The notes beneath the pieces were generated by a model that was not told where the DNA came from, did no database searches, and worked only from the letters and a program-made list of their open reading frames with translations. Both the position numbers and the translations under genes were made by a program. A DNA stretch of 64,000 bases from Oscillospiraceae bacterium (GTDB lineage Bacteria; Bacillota; Clostridia; Oscillospirales; Oscillospiraceae), in assembly GCA_015067795.1 (NCBI GenBank), contig SVLU01000008.1:1-64000 (forward strand), in the 5' to 3' direction. Positions 1-9,800 of the stretch are shown piece by piece. The stretch's first letter is position 1, and each line of letters starts with the position of its first letter.

Positions 1-1227
1 GTCACGGATGCGGATGGAAATGAAGCTTGAGTCGTAGTTAACGGAAACGATGATGCGTTTACCCTTTCTGCCGTACTTTGCGGCATTGTCAAGGATATTC
101 AGAAATACCTGCCGCAGACGTGCCGGGTCGCCGTTGATAAGGGGAAGCTCGTCATAAACAGGCTCGTATTCAAGGTCGATATCATCCTGACGAAGAACCT
201 CTCTGTATGTGAAGATGGCTTCCTCCAGCTCGGCACAGACGTCTATCTGCTCCATGTTCAAAGTGAAGCGGCCGTCCTGCATTCTGGTGAAGTCCAGAAG
301 CTCCTCAACCATCTTCGTAAGACGGCGGGATTCCTTGAGGATAATGGCAGCACCCTTTTTTGCGTCATCATTCAGAGAGTCGTCGTAAATAAGCGTTTCG
401 CCCCAGCCCGAAATTGCGGTAAGCGGTGTGCGAAGCTCGTGGGAAATGCTGGAGATAAACTCAGTCTGTGCCTTTTCGGCCTGGCTTATCTTCAGGGACA
501 TTTCGTTGATGGAGTCCACCATCTCTTCAATCTCATCGGTGTATATCTGCTTCATCTGCATACCGTAACCGCCCTCGGCGATACGCTTTGCAACCATGGT
601 CACCTCGTTTACAGGCTTAACAACGGAACGGATGAAGAACATATTCGTACTGATAACAAGAAGAATAATGGCAATACCCACGGCAACGGCTATGAGAGTG
701 TTGATAAAGAGCAAATCGCTGACCTTCTCAAGACTTGAAACATAGCGCAGAACACCGATGGTTTCTCCGCTACCGTAAATAAGAGGGGAGGAAACGGAGA
801 TTATTTTTTCACCGGTCTGGGGGCTTTCGCCGTACCAGACGTTTGTATTGCCATCGGAAAGAGCGGTTTCAATATCGGGAGTACCCGGTGCACTGCCGGC
901 GGTAAGACCGCTGGAGGATACCTCGATATGACCGCGTGTGTTTATAAACTGAAGCTCAAGACGGCTTGCATCGTCAAAATTCTCGGTAAATGTGTAAGCC
1001 GTGTTGTAATATTCGGCATAGGTCTGGGTGACGTAGCTTGTAAGGAAGGTGGAAGCGGTCTTTGCCTTGGAGCGGAGACCCTCGGAAATGTTGGAATAGT
1101 AATAGTTACGCATAAACAGCGAGAAGCCTGTTACGCATAAGAATACCACAACGAATATTACAAGCACGCTGTTCACCAGCCAGCGGCGAGTTATACCCTT
1201 TAGGGGTGAAAACTTGAATTTATGCAA
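1..1227 (-). CDS. Sensor histidine kinase, HAMP type (partial, cut by left edge)
   Basis: Membrane sensor kinase that would autophosphorylate and pass phosphate to the regulator encoded just upstream. Reading the minus strand from a TTG at 1227, preceded by a GGAGGTGAA ribosome site, gives about 409 residues before the window ends. Visible parts are a transmembrane segment near residues 17-39, an extracellular region to about 170, a second membrane segment near 174-200, a HAMP linker, the H-box SHELRTPL with His263, and an N-box ending in LDNAAKYG. The G boxes lie outside the window. It is the third gene of a minus-strand operon after a lipoprotein and a response regulator, with a 26-base gap to the latter. 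The family is clear; the signal is unknown. Confidence 0.9.
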   Translation of the reverse strand, partial: MHKFKFSPLKGITRRWLVNSVLVIFVVVFLCVTGFSLFMRNYYYSNISEGLRSKAKTASTFLTSYVTQTYAEYYNTAYTFTENFDDASRLELQFINTRGHIEVSSSGLTAGSAPGTPDIETALSDGNTNVWYGESPQTGEKIISVSSPLIYGSGETIGVLRYVSSLEKVSDLLFINTLIAVAVGIAIILLVISTNMFFIRSVVKPVNEVTMVAKRIAEGGYGMQMKQIYTDEIEEMVDSINEMSLKISQAEKAQTEFISSISHELRTPLTAISGWGETLIYDDSLNDDAKKGAAIILKESRRLTKMVEELLDFTRMQDGRFTLNMEQIDVCAELEEAIFTYREVLRQDDIDLEYEPVYDELPLINGDPARLRQVFLNILDNAAKYGRKGKRIIVSVNYDSSFISIRIRD

Positions 1228-1253
1228 AACTTCACCTCCGCATCAGGTGCGGT

Positions 1254-1940
1254 TTAAAATCCCCATTTGTAACCATAACCCCAAACTGTTGTGATGTATG
1301 TGGGGTTGGTGGAATCGTCCTCAATCTTAATTCTAAGGCGGCGGATGTTGACGTCAACGATTTTCAGCTCGCCGAAGTAATCTCTGCCCCAAACGGTATT
1401 GAGAATATCCTCTCTGGAAAGGGCCTTGCCCGGATTTTCCATGAACATCTTCACGATTGAATACTCCACCTGAGTGAGCTTAATGCGTTCACCGTTCTTT
1501 TCCAATGTACGGTTTCTGGTGTTGAGGCGGAAGGGACCGTGAGCGATTTCGGAATTGGAAGGGTCATTGTCGCCGCCCACACGGCGGTACAGCGCATCAA
1601 TTCTGGCTGTAAGCTCGGTGGTGGAGAAGGGCTTTGTGACGTAGTCGTCGGCACCTGTCATGAGACCTGTTACCTTGTCCATTTCCTGAGTTCTGGCTGT
1701 GAGCATGATGATGCCTATTTTACTGTCGGAAGCACGGATTTTACGGCATACCTCGAAGCCGTCCATATCAGGAAGCATGATATCCAAAAGAGCCACTCTG
1801 ATGTCGGGATGGAGCTTAAGCTGTTCAAGAGCCTCAGCACCTGTTCCGGCCTCAATCGGCTCATAGCCGCTTCGCTTCAGATTGATAACAACAAAGCTGC
1901 GGATGCTTGCCTGATCCTCCAAAACAAGAACTTTTTTCAT
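1254..1940 (-). CDS. OmpR/PhoB-family response regulator
   Basis: Two-component DNA-binding regulator of 228 residues. The N-terminal receiver domain shows the acidic pair near residues 8-9, the phospho-acceptor Asp53 in LLDIMLPD, and the conserved Lys in the VTKPF motif. A C-terminal winged-helix domain ends with the typical TVWGYGYKW. The ATG at 1940 is chosen because the receiver fold begins there and a GGAG lies about ten bases upstream; a longer upstream frame has no receiver similarity. It sits between the lipoprotein gene (50-base gap) and the kinase gene, so the three are probably one transcript. Target genes cannot be told from the sequence. Confidence 0.93.
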   Translation of the reverse strand: MKKVLVLEDQASIRSFVVINLKRSGYEPIEAGTGAEALEQLKLHPDIRVALLDIMLPDMDGFEVCRKIRASDSKIGIIMLTARTQEMDKVTGLMTGADDYVTKPFSTTELTARIDALYRRVGGDNDPSNSEIAHGPFRLNTRNRTLEKNGERIKLTQVEYSIVKMFMENPGKALSREDILNTVWGRDYFGELKIVDVNIRRLRIKIEDDSTNPTYITTVWGYGYKWGF

Positions 1941-1990
1941 CTGTCTATATCTCCAATCTGCCGCTTTAAAGGCTGCGGCACACCTGTGTG

Positions 1991-3319
1991 TTATTTTTCG
2001 GTTACCACCCACTCGGAGTAGATCAGCTCGAAGCAATCGGAGACAAGCTCCTTTGAAACTTCAAAAGGCAGAACGAGTTCAGATACGATCTCTCCTGTGT
2101 AGCTTACCTCGCCGTGAGTGGCAAGGATAAATCTGTCGCCTGAGATAGCGTTGTCCTCACGGTTGTCTCCGGTAAGGGCGCTGATTACGAGGAAATCCTC
2201 TGTTGTGTTATTGCCAATATTCACTGAGAACACAATGGAGCGTGTACCCGGTGAGGTTTCACGACGTATGGAAATTTCATCCAGCCATGTGTCGGAAAGG
2301 ACAAAATACCAGCCGTCGGTGTTGTTATGGAATGTGGTCATGGTAAGGCTCTGCCGTCCTGAGGAGCTGTATGAATACCAGCGTGTGGCATAATAGGTGG
2401 TCGTGGAATCTGAAGAGGTGTTTATGGGTATCAATACAGGAATATCCAGAACATTATCGTTATTGATATCCGTACAGTATGCAGAGGCCTTGCGATAGGT
2501 GCCGGACAGCGCGGGGTCAGAGGTCATGCCTGTGATATTAGTGAATTCATTGATCTGGAATGTGAAAATATCGGTTATCATACCCTCGGCGGTGGTACAT
2601 TCCACGAAAACAGCGTTTACACCGTTGAGAAGCTGGGAGGTCTGAATTCTGGAAACGGCGGTAATGCCAACGGAAAGGGCGGCAATGTCGCTTTCCATCT
2701 CACCGTCAGAACGGAGAGTATACAGTTCGGCCTCACCTGTCATTGAGGATGGATTGGTTCTGACAACGAAAACATTCTCACCGCTGTTATTGAGATTGCA
2801 CAGGGAATAATCGGTATAATTGGTACTTTGTACAAGATAAGGCTGGAAATCCGTTATGGTGTAGATAGTAAGCAGCTTGATGTCAACACCGATCTGCCAT
2901 CCTATAATAAGCTCCATGTGACCGTCGCTGTCCATATCGGAATAGCTGATGCTGTCGATGCTTTCGCCTTCGCCTTCGATTTTAGCGGATTCAACGTATT
3001 CACCGTTGGTATAGCTGAAAATACGGATATTCAGTGGCTTGTCGGCATTTGGTACACGAAAGAATGCTATTGCCTCACGAGTGCCGTCACCGTTCAGGTC
3101 CTGAAGCTGCACCGACTGACGGTGGGAGCCTGAGGACGGTGGGGAATAGGAAGCACCACGGTTCAGTATCGCATCCATTTGCTCCTGAAGCTGGAAGTTC
3201 TGCTCCGAAAGCTGGGGAAGCTGATAGAGGTCGTCAACGGTGGAAGCACAGGAGCAAAGTATAAAAAGCATACAGAGTATCATGAGGAGCTTTACAGCAT
3301 TGAAAAGCCGATGCTTCAT
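1991..3319 (-). CDS. Lipoprotein with FG-GAP/VCBS-like repeats, linked to a two-component system
   Basis: Predicted surface lipoprotein of 442 residues. The N terminus is a signal peptide ending in a lipobox L-C-S-C with acceptor Cys24. The body holds Asp/Asn-rich calcium-loop-like motifs of FG-GAP or VCBS repeats, for example DLNGDGTREA, DMDSDGHMEL and DINNDNVLDI, which suggest a beta-propeller. The ATG at 3319 has a good AAAGGAG site and gives a proper signal peptide; the open frame upstream is not credible. It is the first gene of the operon with the response regulator and sensor kinase. By context it may be an accessory sensor or a target of the system; this is inference. No enzyme motif was seen. 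Confidence 0.8.
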   Translation of the reverse strand: MKHRLFNAVKLLMILCMLFILCSCASTVDDLYQLPQLSEQNFQLQEQMDAILNRGASYSPPSSGSHRQSVQLQDLNGDGTREAIAFFRVPNADKPLNIRIFSYTNGEYVESAKIEGEGESIDSISYSDMDSDGHMELIIGWQIGVDIKLLTIYTITDFQPYLVQSTNYTDYSLCNLNNSGENVFVVRTNPSSMTGEAELYTLRSDGEMESDIAALSVGITAVSRIQTSQLLNGVNAVFVECTTAEGMITDIFTFQINEFTNITGMTSDPALSGTYRKASAYCTDINNDNVLDIPVLIPINTSSDSTTTYYATRWYSYSSSGRQSLTMTTFHNNTDGWYFVLSDTWLDEISIRRETSPGTRSIVFSVNIGNNTTEDFLVISALTGDNREDNAISGDRFILATHGEVSYTGEIVSELVLPFEVSKELVSDCFELIYSEWVVTEK

Positions 3320-3458
3320 ATACGTTTCTCCTTTCAGTCTATAATCATTCAAAGTACATTGTACCACAAATAACTCCAAATGAATAGTGAATTTTTTATT
3401 AAAGTATGCTATAATATTATAAATGAAAATATCCTCAGAATGGCGAAGGGGAATGGGC

Positions 3459-3941
3459 ATGGAAACTGCCGGAAATGTAAAAAGACGAATACTGTCAAAG
3501 GATGAAATGCTCCCAATTATAAATGCTGTAACAGAAGCAGGGGGAGAGTTTGAGCTTGTTGTCACGGGTGTCAGTATGCATCCTTTTCTTGTGGACAGAC
3601 GTGACAGAGTATATCTTGCGAAGTGCGATACCGAAACAATACGCAGAGGGGATATTCTGCTGTATACAAGACCTGATGGAAGTCTTATTCTTCATCGTGT
3701 TTACAAGGTCAGGGATAACGGCAGGCTTGATATCGTGGGTGACAATCAGTGGCAGCTTGAGCGTGGCGTGCCGAAAGAGCGGGTGGTTGCAAGGGTAACC
3801 AGATGCGTCCGAAACGGTAAGCAGATAATCTGCGGTAAGTCATTTTGGGACAGACTTATGCGAGCTTGGCTTTATCGGATAAAAATGCCGGGATTGTTTG
3901 TGTTTGTGTATAAATGCGGAAAAATTTTGCTTGGAAAATGA
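3459..3941 (+). CDS. S24/S26 (SipW/LexA-fold) peptidase-like protein
   Basis: Serine-peptidase-fold protein of 160 residues related to signal peptidase I of the SipW type. The motif GVSMHPFL carries the nucleophilic Ser, GDILLY is the family beta-strand, and LILHRV supplies a His where bacterial SPase I has Lys, as in SipW and ER-type enzymes. There is no N-terminal membrane anchor; the only hydrophobic stretch is near the C terminus (GLFVFVY). The start at 3459 is preferred over 3423 because an AAGGGGA site lies about seven bases upstream and a TATAAT at 3410-3415 would place the transcript start near 3421. It stands alone, divergent from the lipoprotein gene, so the substrate is unknown. 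Confidence 0.7.
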   Translation: METAGNVKRRILSKDEMLPIINAVTEAGGEFELVVTGVSMHPFLVDRRDRVYLAKCDTETIRRGDILLYTRPDGSLILHRVYKVRDNGRLDIVGDNQWQLERGVPKERVVARVTRCVRNGKQIICGKSFWDRLMRAWLYRIKMPGLFVFVYKCGKILLGK

Positions 3942-4015
3942 TTATTAAAGGTGAAAAGATTTTTCTTTGGCTATATTTCAAAAGTCGGGGGAGAGTAAGA
4001 ATAAGCTTAGGTATA

Positions 4016-4059
4016 AATGTTGGGGCACAGAAAATCTGTACCCCAATTATTTTGCAAAA
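4016..4059. repeat. Short hairpin repeat, copy 1 (relative of 11063-11103)
   Basis: About 40 bases that fold into a GGGGCACAG / CTGTACCCC hairpin followed by AATTATTTTGCAA. The same element, in the opposite orientation and with a perfect stem, occurs at 11063-11103. Both copies lie just beyond the 3' end of a minus-strand gene. Confidence 0.6.
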
Positions 4060-4093
4060 AGCAAGGGTTTGTAAGCAAGCTTACAAACCCTTG
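4056..4093 (-). terminator. Rho-independent terminator of the sodium symporter gene
   Basis: A perfect 14-bp stem (4062-4075 with 4080-4093, loop CAAG) lies 22 bases past the stop at 4115. On the minus strand it is followed by CTTTTTGC. Confidence 0.85.
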
Positions 4094-4114
4094 ATGATAT
4101 TTAAGCTAAAACGA

Positions 4115-5566
4115 TTAACCGAAGAAGCTTACGATCTGGCCGTACAGAACGATGAGCATACCAAATGGAACGATGTACTTGAAGCAGATATCGAAGAACT
4201 TGTATGCCTTGAAGGTGTGGCCGCCTTCCTGACATTCCAGAACGATAAGGTTTTCTCTGTCACGATGCTTTCTTGTTGGGGAAAGCTTCCAGCCGATGAT
4301 AAGGCTCATTACAAGAGCGCCGAGTGGCATCAGAATACCTTCGGAGATAAGGTCATAAACGTCGAGCCAGCAGTCGTTCCAGCCCTTGATAGCGTCGCCG
4401 GAAAGGCCGAGCAGTTCATAAGGAGCAGGGATTGCTGCACCGCCGCTGCCCAGAGCGTCGAGAGCAACAGGCAGACCTACAACGAAGATGATAGCTGCGT
4501 AAATAACAGTAATCTTCTTACGAGCCGGATCCTTGCCTGCGTCAATACGCTTGTCGATAGCGTATGTGGTGCAAACTTCCAGGAGAGAGATGGAAGATGT
4601 GATAGCTGCAAGGAGTACCAGGAAGTAGAACAGGAAGCCCATCAGGTTGCCTGCAAAACCACCCATGTTGGAGAAAACTGTCTGCATGGAAGCGAACAGC
4701 AGGCCAGGGCCAGCGCCGAAGTCAACGCCGAATGCTGCACAAGCAGGCATTACAGCACAACCGGCGAGGATAGCAATGATGCTGTCAGCAACAGGGATGA
4801 TAACTGCGTTACGCTGCAGGTTTTCGTTCTTAGCAAGGTAAGAACCGTATGTAATCATACAGCCCATGCCGAGGGACAGAGAGAAGAACATCTGACCGGC
4901 AGCTGTTCTTACAACGCCTAAGAAGTCTTCCTTAAGAGCAGTAAAGTCAGGCTTGAACATGAAAGCATAGCCTTCGCCTGCACCTGGCTGGCAAGCAACG
5001 TAGATGATAACTGCGAGCAGCATGAAGAACAGTGCTGGCATTGCGATGGAGGAGAACTTTTCAATACCGCCCTTAATACCGCCCATAACGATTACGATAT
5101 TGATCAGCATGAAGATTACGTAGCAAAGGAGCATGCCCTTGTAATCATAAAGCAGGAAGCCGAAGAAGCCTGTACCTGCACCGGCGAAGCCATCTGCACC
5201 AAACATAGATACCAGATAACCTACTGCATAGCGAAGAACCATGCCGCCGAGAACGCTGTAGAAGGAGAGGATCAGGAAGCCTGAGGCAACGCCCATCATA
5301 CCGACCCACTTATACTTCTTGGAGAGAGCCACATAAGCACCAACTGCACCACGGCCTGTTTTACGACCGAGAGCAAGTTCGCCAAGCATAACGATAATGC
5401 CGACGAAGATTACCATGATGATATACACCAGTAAGAATGCGAAGCCACCGTTTGAGCCCATCTTATAAGGGAAGCCCCAGATATTGCCGAGACCTACCGC
5501 GGAGCCAACAGCAGCCATCAGGAAGCCAAACGTACTTCCCCACTGACCACGAGATTGATTTTCCAT
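4115..5566 (-). CDS. Sodium-dependent transporter, NSS/SLC6 family
   Basis: Integral membrane symporter of 483 residues, expected to import an amino acid or related solute with Na+. The first membrane helix has the family signature AVGSAVGLGNIWGFPY, with the unwound-helix glycines that line the Na+ and substrate site. Many further hydrophobic segments follow, consistent with 11-12 helices. The Arg usual in the family motif (NIWRFPY, part of the extracellular gate in LeuT) is Gly here. The gene is alone, with its own promoter (TTGCAA at 5646-5651, TATAAT at 5623-5628 on the minus strand) and its own terminator. Substrate cannot be assigned. Confidence 0.9.
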   Translation of the reverse strand: MENQSRGQWGSTFGFLMAAVGSAVGLGNIWGFPYKMGSNGGFAFLLVYIIMVIFVGIIVMLGELALGRKTGRGAVGAYVALSKKYKWVGMMGVASGFLILSFYSVLGGMVLRYAVGYLVSMFGADGFAGAGTGFFGFLLYDYKGMLLCYVIFMLINIVIVMGGIKGGIEKFSSIAMPALFFMLLAVIIYVACQPGAGEGYAFMFKPDFTALKEDFLGVVRTAAGQMFFSLSLGMGCMITYGSYLAKNENLQRNAVIIPVADSIIAILAGCAVMPACAAFGVDFGAGPGLLFASMQTVFSNMGGFAGNLMGFLFYFLVLLAAITSSISLLEVCTTYAIDKRIDAGKDPARKKITVIYAAIIFVVGLPVALDALGSGGAAIPAPYELLGLSGDAIKGWNDCWLDVYDLISEGILMPLGALVMSLIIGWKLSPTRKHRDRENLIVLECQEGGHTFKAYKFFDICFKYIVPFGMLIVLYGQIVSFFG

Positions 5567-5622
5567 TGTTTAATTCTCCCTTCTCAAATCTTTTTTACTT
5601 TAAAAAGAAATAAAGTGATTAT

Positions 5623-5651
5623 ATTATAACACGTCTATTTATTGTTTGCAA
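5623..5651 (-). promoter_or_regulatory. Promoter of the sodium symporter gene
   Basis: Minus-strand TTGCAA (5651-5646), 17-base spacer, TATAAT (5628-5623). It lies about 57 bases before the ATG. Confidence 0.75.
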
Positions 5652-5797
5652 GATGCATTTCGTCAAAAAAACAAAATATTTGCCAAATACGAATACTCTA
5701 TTAGGCAAATATTCTTGTATTCAGCACTCTGTCACAGAAGACCGGGCTTGCAGGGATAACCAAGACAGCCCGGAACACCCGATCACTAATACTTATA

Positions 5798-6379
5798 CTA
5801 TATAAATAAGGATACAGCACAATAAACAAGCAGCAGTGCCATGACGGTATTTGTGATCCATGCGTATTTGGAAAACAGCAGCTTAAATACCGAGCCGAAG
5901 AGAGCCCAGCATATATTACAGATAAATCCCATAAAGGCAAGCAGGAGTGCAAAGAGTATCAGCACGCACCACTCACCCTGGTAAAAGGGGAGTATGTATG
6001 CTTCCATGGAAACGATACAATATATGTAGATCTTAGGATTGATGAACTGAAGTGCCAGACCTGAAAGAAAACCGCTGTGAGAATGATCCTCCTCAATTAC
6101 AGAGGAGCTTCTGAAGGTTTTCCAGGCAAGCCACAGCATATATAAAGCACCGAACACCAGCATCGGAGTCTTGATCTTCGGAACGACCTCTGAGAGTGTG
6201 TTGCAGAAGAAAGTGCAGATCAGCATAACCATCGAAAACCCTGCCCAGATGCCCAGATTAAATGGGAACGATTTGCGTAAGCCGACGCTGCCGGCATTGG
6301 ACATGGACATAATGTTGTTTGGCCCGGGAGTAACTGCAGTGATTATGGCATAAGATAGAAAATCCAACCAGCTAAACAT
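5798..6379 (-). CDS. LysE/RhtB-family exporter
   Basis: Six-helix membrane protein of 193 residues of the LysE family, which exports amino acids or related metabolites. The hallmark TPGPNN follows the first helix (residues 16-21), and the C-terminal half has the family pattern LQFINPKIY. The ATG at 6379 is chosen because a CAGGAGG site lies nine bases upstream and the family N terminus starts there; the frame stays open to 6496 but that part lies within the 5' leader. The gene is monocistronic with a near-consensus promoter and a palindrome at the transcript start. Confidence 0.88.
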   Translation of the reverse strand: MFSWLDFLSYAIITAVTPGPNNIMSMSNAGSVGLRKSFPFNLGIWAGFSMVMLICTFFCNTLSEVVPKIKTPMLVFGALYMLWLAWKTFRSSSVIEEDHSHSGFLSGLALQFINPKIYIYCIVSMEAYILPFYQGEWCVLILFALLLAFMGFICNICWALFGSVFKLLFSKYAWITNTVMALLLVYCAVSLFI

Positions 6380-6409
6380 ATCTCCGCCTCCTGTTTTCGG
6401 AGAAAAATA

Positions 6410-6471
6410 ATGCAAAATTCCGGTATTTTGCATTTCCTCTGTATCGTACCGCCAATTCACCGTATTGTCAA
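6410..6471 (-). promoter_or_regulatory. LysE-gene promoter with a palindromic operator-like site
   Basis: Minus-strand TTGACA (6471-6466), 17-base spacer and TACGAT (6448-6443) form the promoter. Right after the expected start (about 6436) is a perfect inverted repeat, arms ATGCAAAAT (6410-6418) and ATTTTGCAT (6425-6433), six bases apart. Its position suggests an operator or an RNA hairpin in the leader. Confidence 0.65.
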
Positions 6472-6498
6472 CAATCAATGTCATTAAGCTAACCAATC

Positions 6499-6592
6499 TG
6501 TCATTGCGAGCCGGTGTTCACACCGGCGTGGCAATCTTTATTTCAAACCTAAATGAAAAGATTCCCACGTCGCTACGCTCCTCGGAATGACA
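6499..6592. repeat. Dispersed palindromic element A, copy 1
   Basis: 94-bp element bounded by near-inverted ends TGTCATTGCGAG and CTCGGAATGACA. The interior carries GTGGCAATCTT and AGATTCCCACGTCGC blocks, each next to small hairpins. Copies also lie at 28478-28558, 46379-46471 and 49242-49348. No coding capacity, so it is a non-autonomous, MITE-like repeat. Confidence 0.85.
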
Positions 6593-6823
6593 TAGTGCAG
6601 TCTAAACTCAATGACATCGTTGTCAACGATGGGCAATATATTTTGTCACACATTATGTGCATTTCTTAAAATTCCCGACGGCTTTTCTATATTTGTTTAT
6701 TACCATTGACAGAATACCACAGGTTTGTTATATTCTATATTAGTATAAAAGATGCTGCGAATTCTCAGCATCTTTTGTACTAAAGGAAGAAAAAATATTT
6801 TGAAAGAGAGGCACTACTCAATC
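6593..6823 (+). promoter_or_regulatory. Upstream region and promoter of the GH2 gene
   Basis: TTGACA at 6706-6711, a 17-base spacer and TATATT at 6729-6734 form a strong promoter. Upstream are two dyads that could bind a regulator: CATCGTTG / CAACGATG (6615-6622 and 6624-6631) and CACAT-T-ATGTG near 6652. The expected leader is about 85 bases. No gene was seen between the repeat and the GH2 start. Confidence 0.7.
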
Positions 6824-9800
6824 ATGAAGACAAGCAACACCATGAAGCGACTCCTGGCAACTCTCCTGTGTTTAGCAATGCTCCTTTCTATCACCCCTGT
6901 ATTTGCTCTTGCAATTTATATTCCGGATGAGGCAGATACATATTACGGCGAAGAACAGACTGTCAAAATTGACAACACCCTTGGCAATGCAAGAGAAACC
7001 AACTTCAACAATGGCTGGAAGTTCTATCTTGGTACTTCCGGCACAGCTCAGAATCCGGGCTTCAACGATTCTGACTGGACTTCCGTAAATCTCCCTCACG
7101 ACTTCAGCATTTTCCAGAACTACACCTCCAGCGGCGAAGCCGAAAGCGGCTTCCTCCCTGGCGGCACAGGCTGGTACAGAAAGACCTTCACAATTCCTGC
7201 AAGCCTTGAAGGCAAGACAATTATCCTCAACTTCGACGGCGTTTATTCCGATGCTACCGTATATGTAAATGGCACTCAGGTGGGTGAACATCATTACGGC
7301 TACACTCCATTCGCATTTGATATTACCGATCTCGTAACCTGCGACGGTGCTACCGAAAACGTTATCGCTGTTAAGGCTGTTAACGATATTCCAACCAGCC
7401 GTTGGTATTCCGGCAGCGGTATCTATCGTGACGTTACCATTATTGCTGTTGATCCGGTTCACGTTACACTTAACGGCACTCATGTCACCACTCCTAATAT
7501 TGCTGAGGGTGAGGGCGATGTTTATGTAGAAACTGAAATTTGCAATGACGGTAATGCCGATGCATACGCAACAGTTCGTCAGACTGTATTCACTTCTGAT
7601 GACGTACAGGTTGCTACCGGTGAAAGCTCTGTTTCTGTCAAGGCAGGCACTGTTTCTGAAGTAACAGTAGCTGCTGTTGTTGAAAAGCCTGAGCTTTGGT
7701 CCATTGATGATCCTAACCTCTACTATGTACGCACTGAGATCTTAGTTGACGGCGAAACAGTTGATACATACGACACAACCTTCGGCTTCCGCTGGTTCAC
7801 CTTCGACAGCCTGGGTTTCCATGTCAACGGCGAAAACGTAAAGCTCAACGGCGTATGTCTGCATCACGACCAGGGTGCTGCATTAGGCTCCGCAGCATAT
7901 TACGATGCTATGTACCGTCAGCTTTCCATCATGAAGGATATGGGTGCCAACGCTATCCGTACCTCCCATAACCCAGCTGACGAACAGTTTATTGAAATCT
8001 GTTCCGAGCTTGGTCTTCTCGTTATTGAAGAAGCATTCGACGGTCTCGTTGACCCTAAGAACTACAATTCCAATGACTTCTCCAAGTATTTTGAAGAAGA
8101 AATAGGTGCAGACAATGCACTTATCGGTGCTGATGCAGCTATGACCTATTCTGAATTCGCAGCCCGCTCCATGGTAAGACGTGACAGAAACGCTCCTGCA
8201 ATCTTTGCTTGGTCCTTCGGCAATGAAATCCAGGAAGGCACAAACTGGGCTAATTCCAGCAGATACGATGACATCGCTGCTAACTTCTGCCAGTGGATAG
8301 CTGATGAAGACGGCACACGTCCTGCAACCATCGGTGACAATAACCGCGGCGGCAGCGGTGATATTATCAATGTTCTCAGAACCATTACCAACAACGGCGG
8401 TGTTGTAGGCTTCAACTATGCAAACTCCGCAAGCACACTGTATAGTCTTGCTAACTCCTACGCAGGCAGCGCAGGCTGCATCATCGCATCCGAAACCTCA
8501 TCCGCAACAAACAGCCGCGGTCAGTATAAGAACCAGAACAACAACTCCAACTCCGACGGCTATTACCACCTTACATCTTACGATACTTCCCGTGTAAGCT
8601 GGGGTATCACAGCTCACGATTCCATCTACAATACTTACCAGTATGACAATATCGCCGGTGAATTTGTTTGGACAGGCTTCGACTATCTTGGCGAACCAAC
8701 TCCATGGAACGGTACAGGCACAGGCTCCGTATCCGGCAGAGGTGCTTATCCAAACAGCAGCTACTTCGGTATCGTTGATACTACAGGTTTTGAAAAGGAT
8801 ACATATTATCTCTATCGCAGCCAGTGGAACAAGGATGAAACCACTCTCCACCTTGTAACAGCATGGGATTCCGACAATATGATGACCGATTATTACGGTC
8901 AGACTCCTGTTTGGGTATACTCCAACGCTCCTGTTGTAAAGCTCTATCGTGACGACACTCTTATCGGTACTGCCACAAGAGTAGACAACGTTTCCCCAGC
9001 AGGTCACACATATTATACCTACACAACTCAGGCTAACGATTCCAATGCTTGCTACACTTACTCCGGCTCCGGTGCAGACGGTCTGTATTCCGTATTCAAT
9101 GTGACATACACTCCGGGAACTATCTCCGCTAAGGCTTTTGAAGCTGACGGCACAACCGAAATCCAGCTCACAGGCAACAGCGGCAAGAACTCCGTTACAA
9201 CTCCTGATGCAGTTTCCAAGCTGAATGTAACTCAGAACAAGACTGAGATCGCAGCAGACGGCACAAGCCTTGCTTACATCACGGTTGACGTTGTGGATGC
9301 TAACGGCAATCTTGACACAACAGCTACAAATAACATCACCTTCACCCTCACCGGTAGCGGTAAGATCCTGGGCGTTGACAACGGTGACCAGGCTACAACA
9401 GCAAAGGGTCAGCAGGCAAGTGCTCTCACAAGTGCAACCTCCGCAAACATCAATGCTTACGCAGGTAAGGCTCTCGTTATCGTTCAGTCCACAACAGAAG
9501 CAGGCGGCTTTACAGTTGACGTTGCTTCCACCGGTCTTGAAGGTGGCACAGCTTATGTTAATACCATAGCAGATGAAAATGCACCTGTTAACGAAGGTCT
9601 TGAATCCTACACAATGGTTCGTGACTACACCGTAACAGCAGGCACAGCTCCAAAGCTGCTCACCACCGCTTCCGGTACAATGGCTGACGGCTCCACAGTA
9701 AACGGCACTATCGTTTGGGAAGAGATTTCCGAAAATGTTTACGGAACAGCCGGTGACTATACCATCAGCGGTACACTCACATTTGAAGGTGTAGAACCAA

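Noticed and set aside
3914..4921. 335-codon plus-strand frame opposite the sodium symporter
   Set aside because: It crosses two hairpins and lies opposite a clear SLC6 protein.
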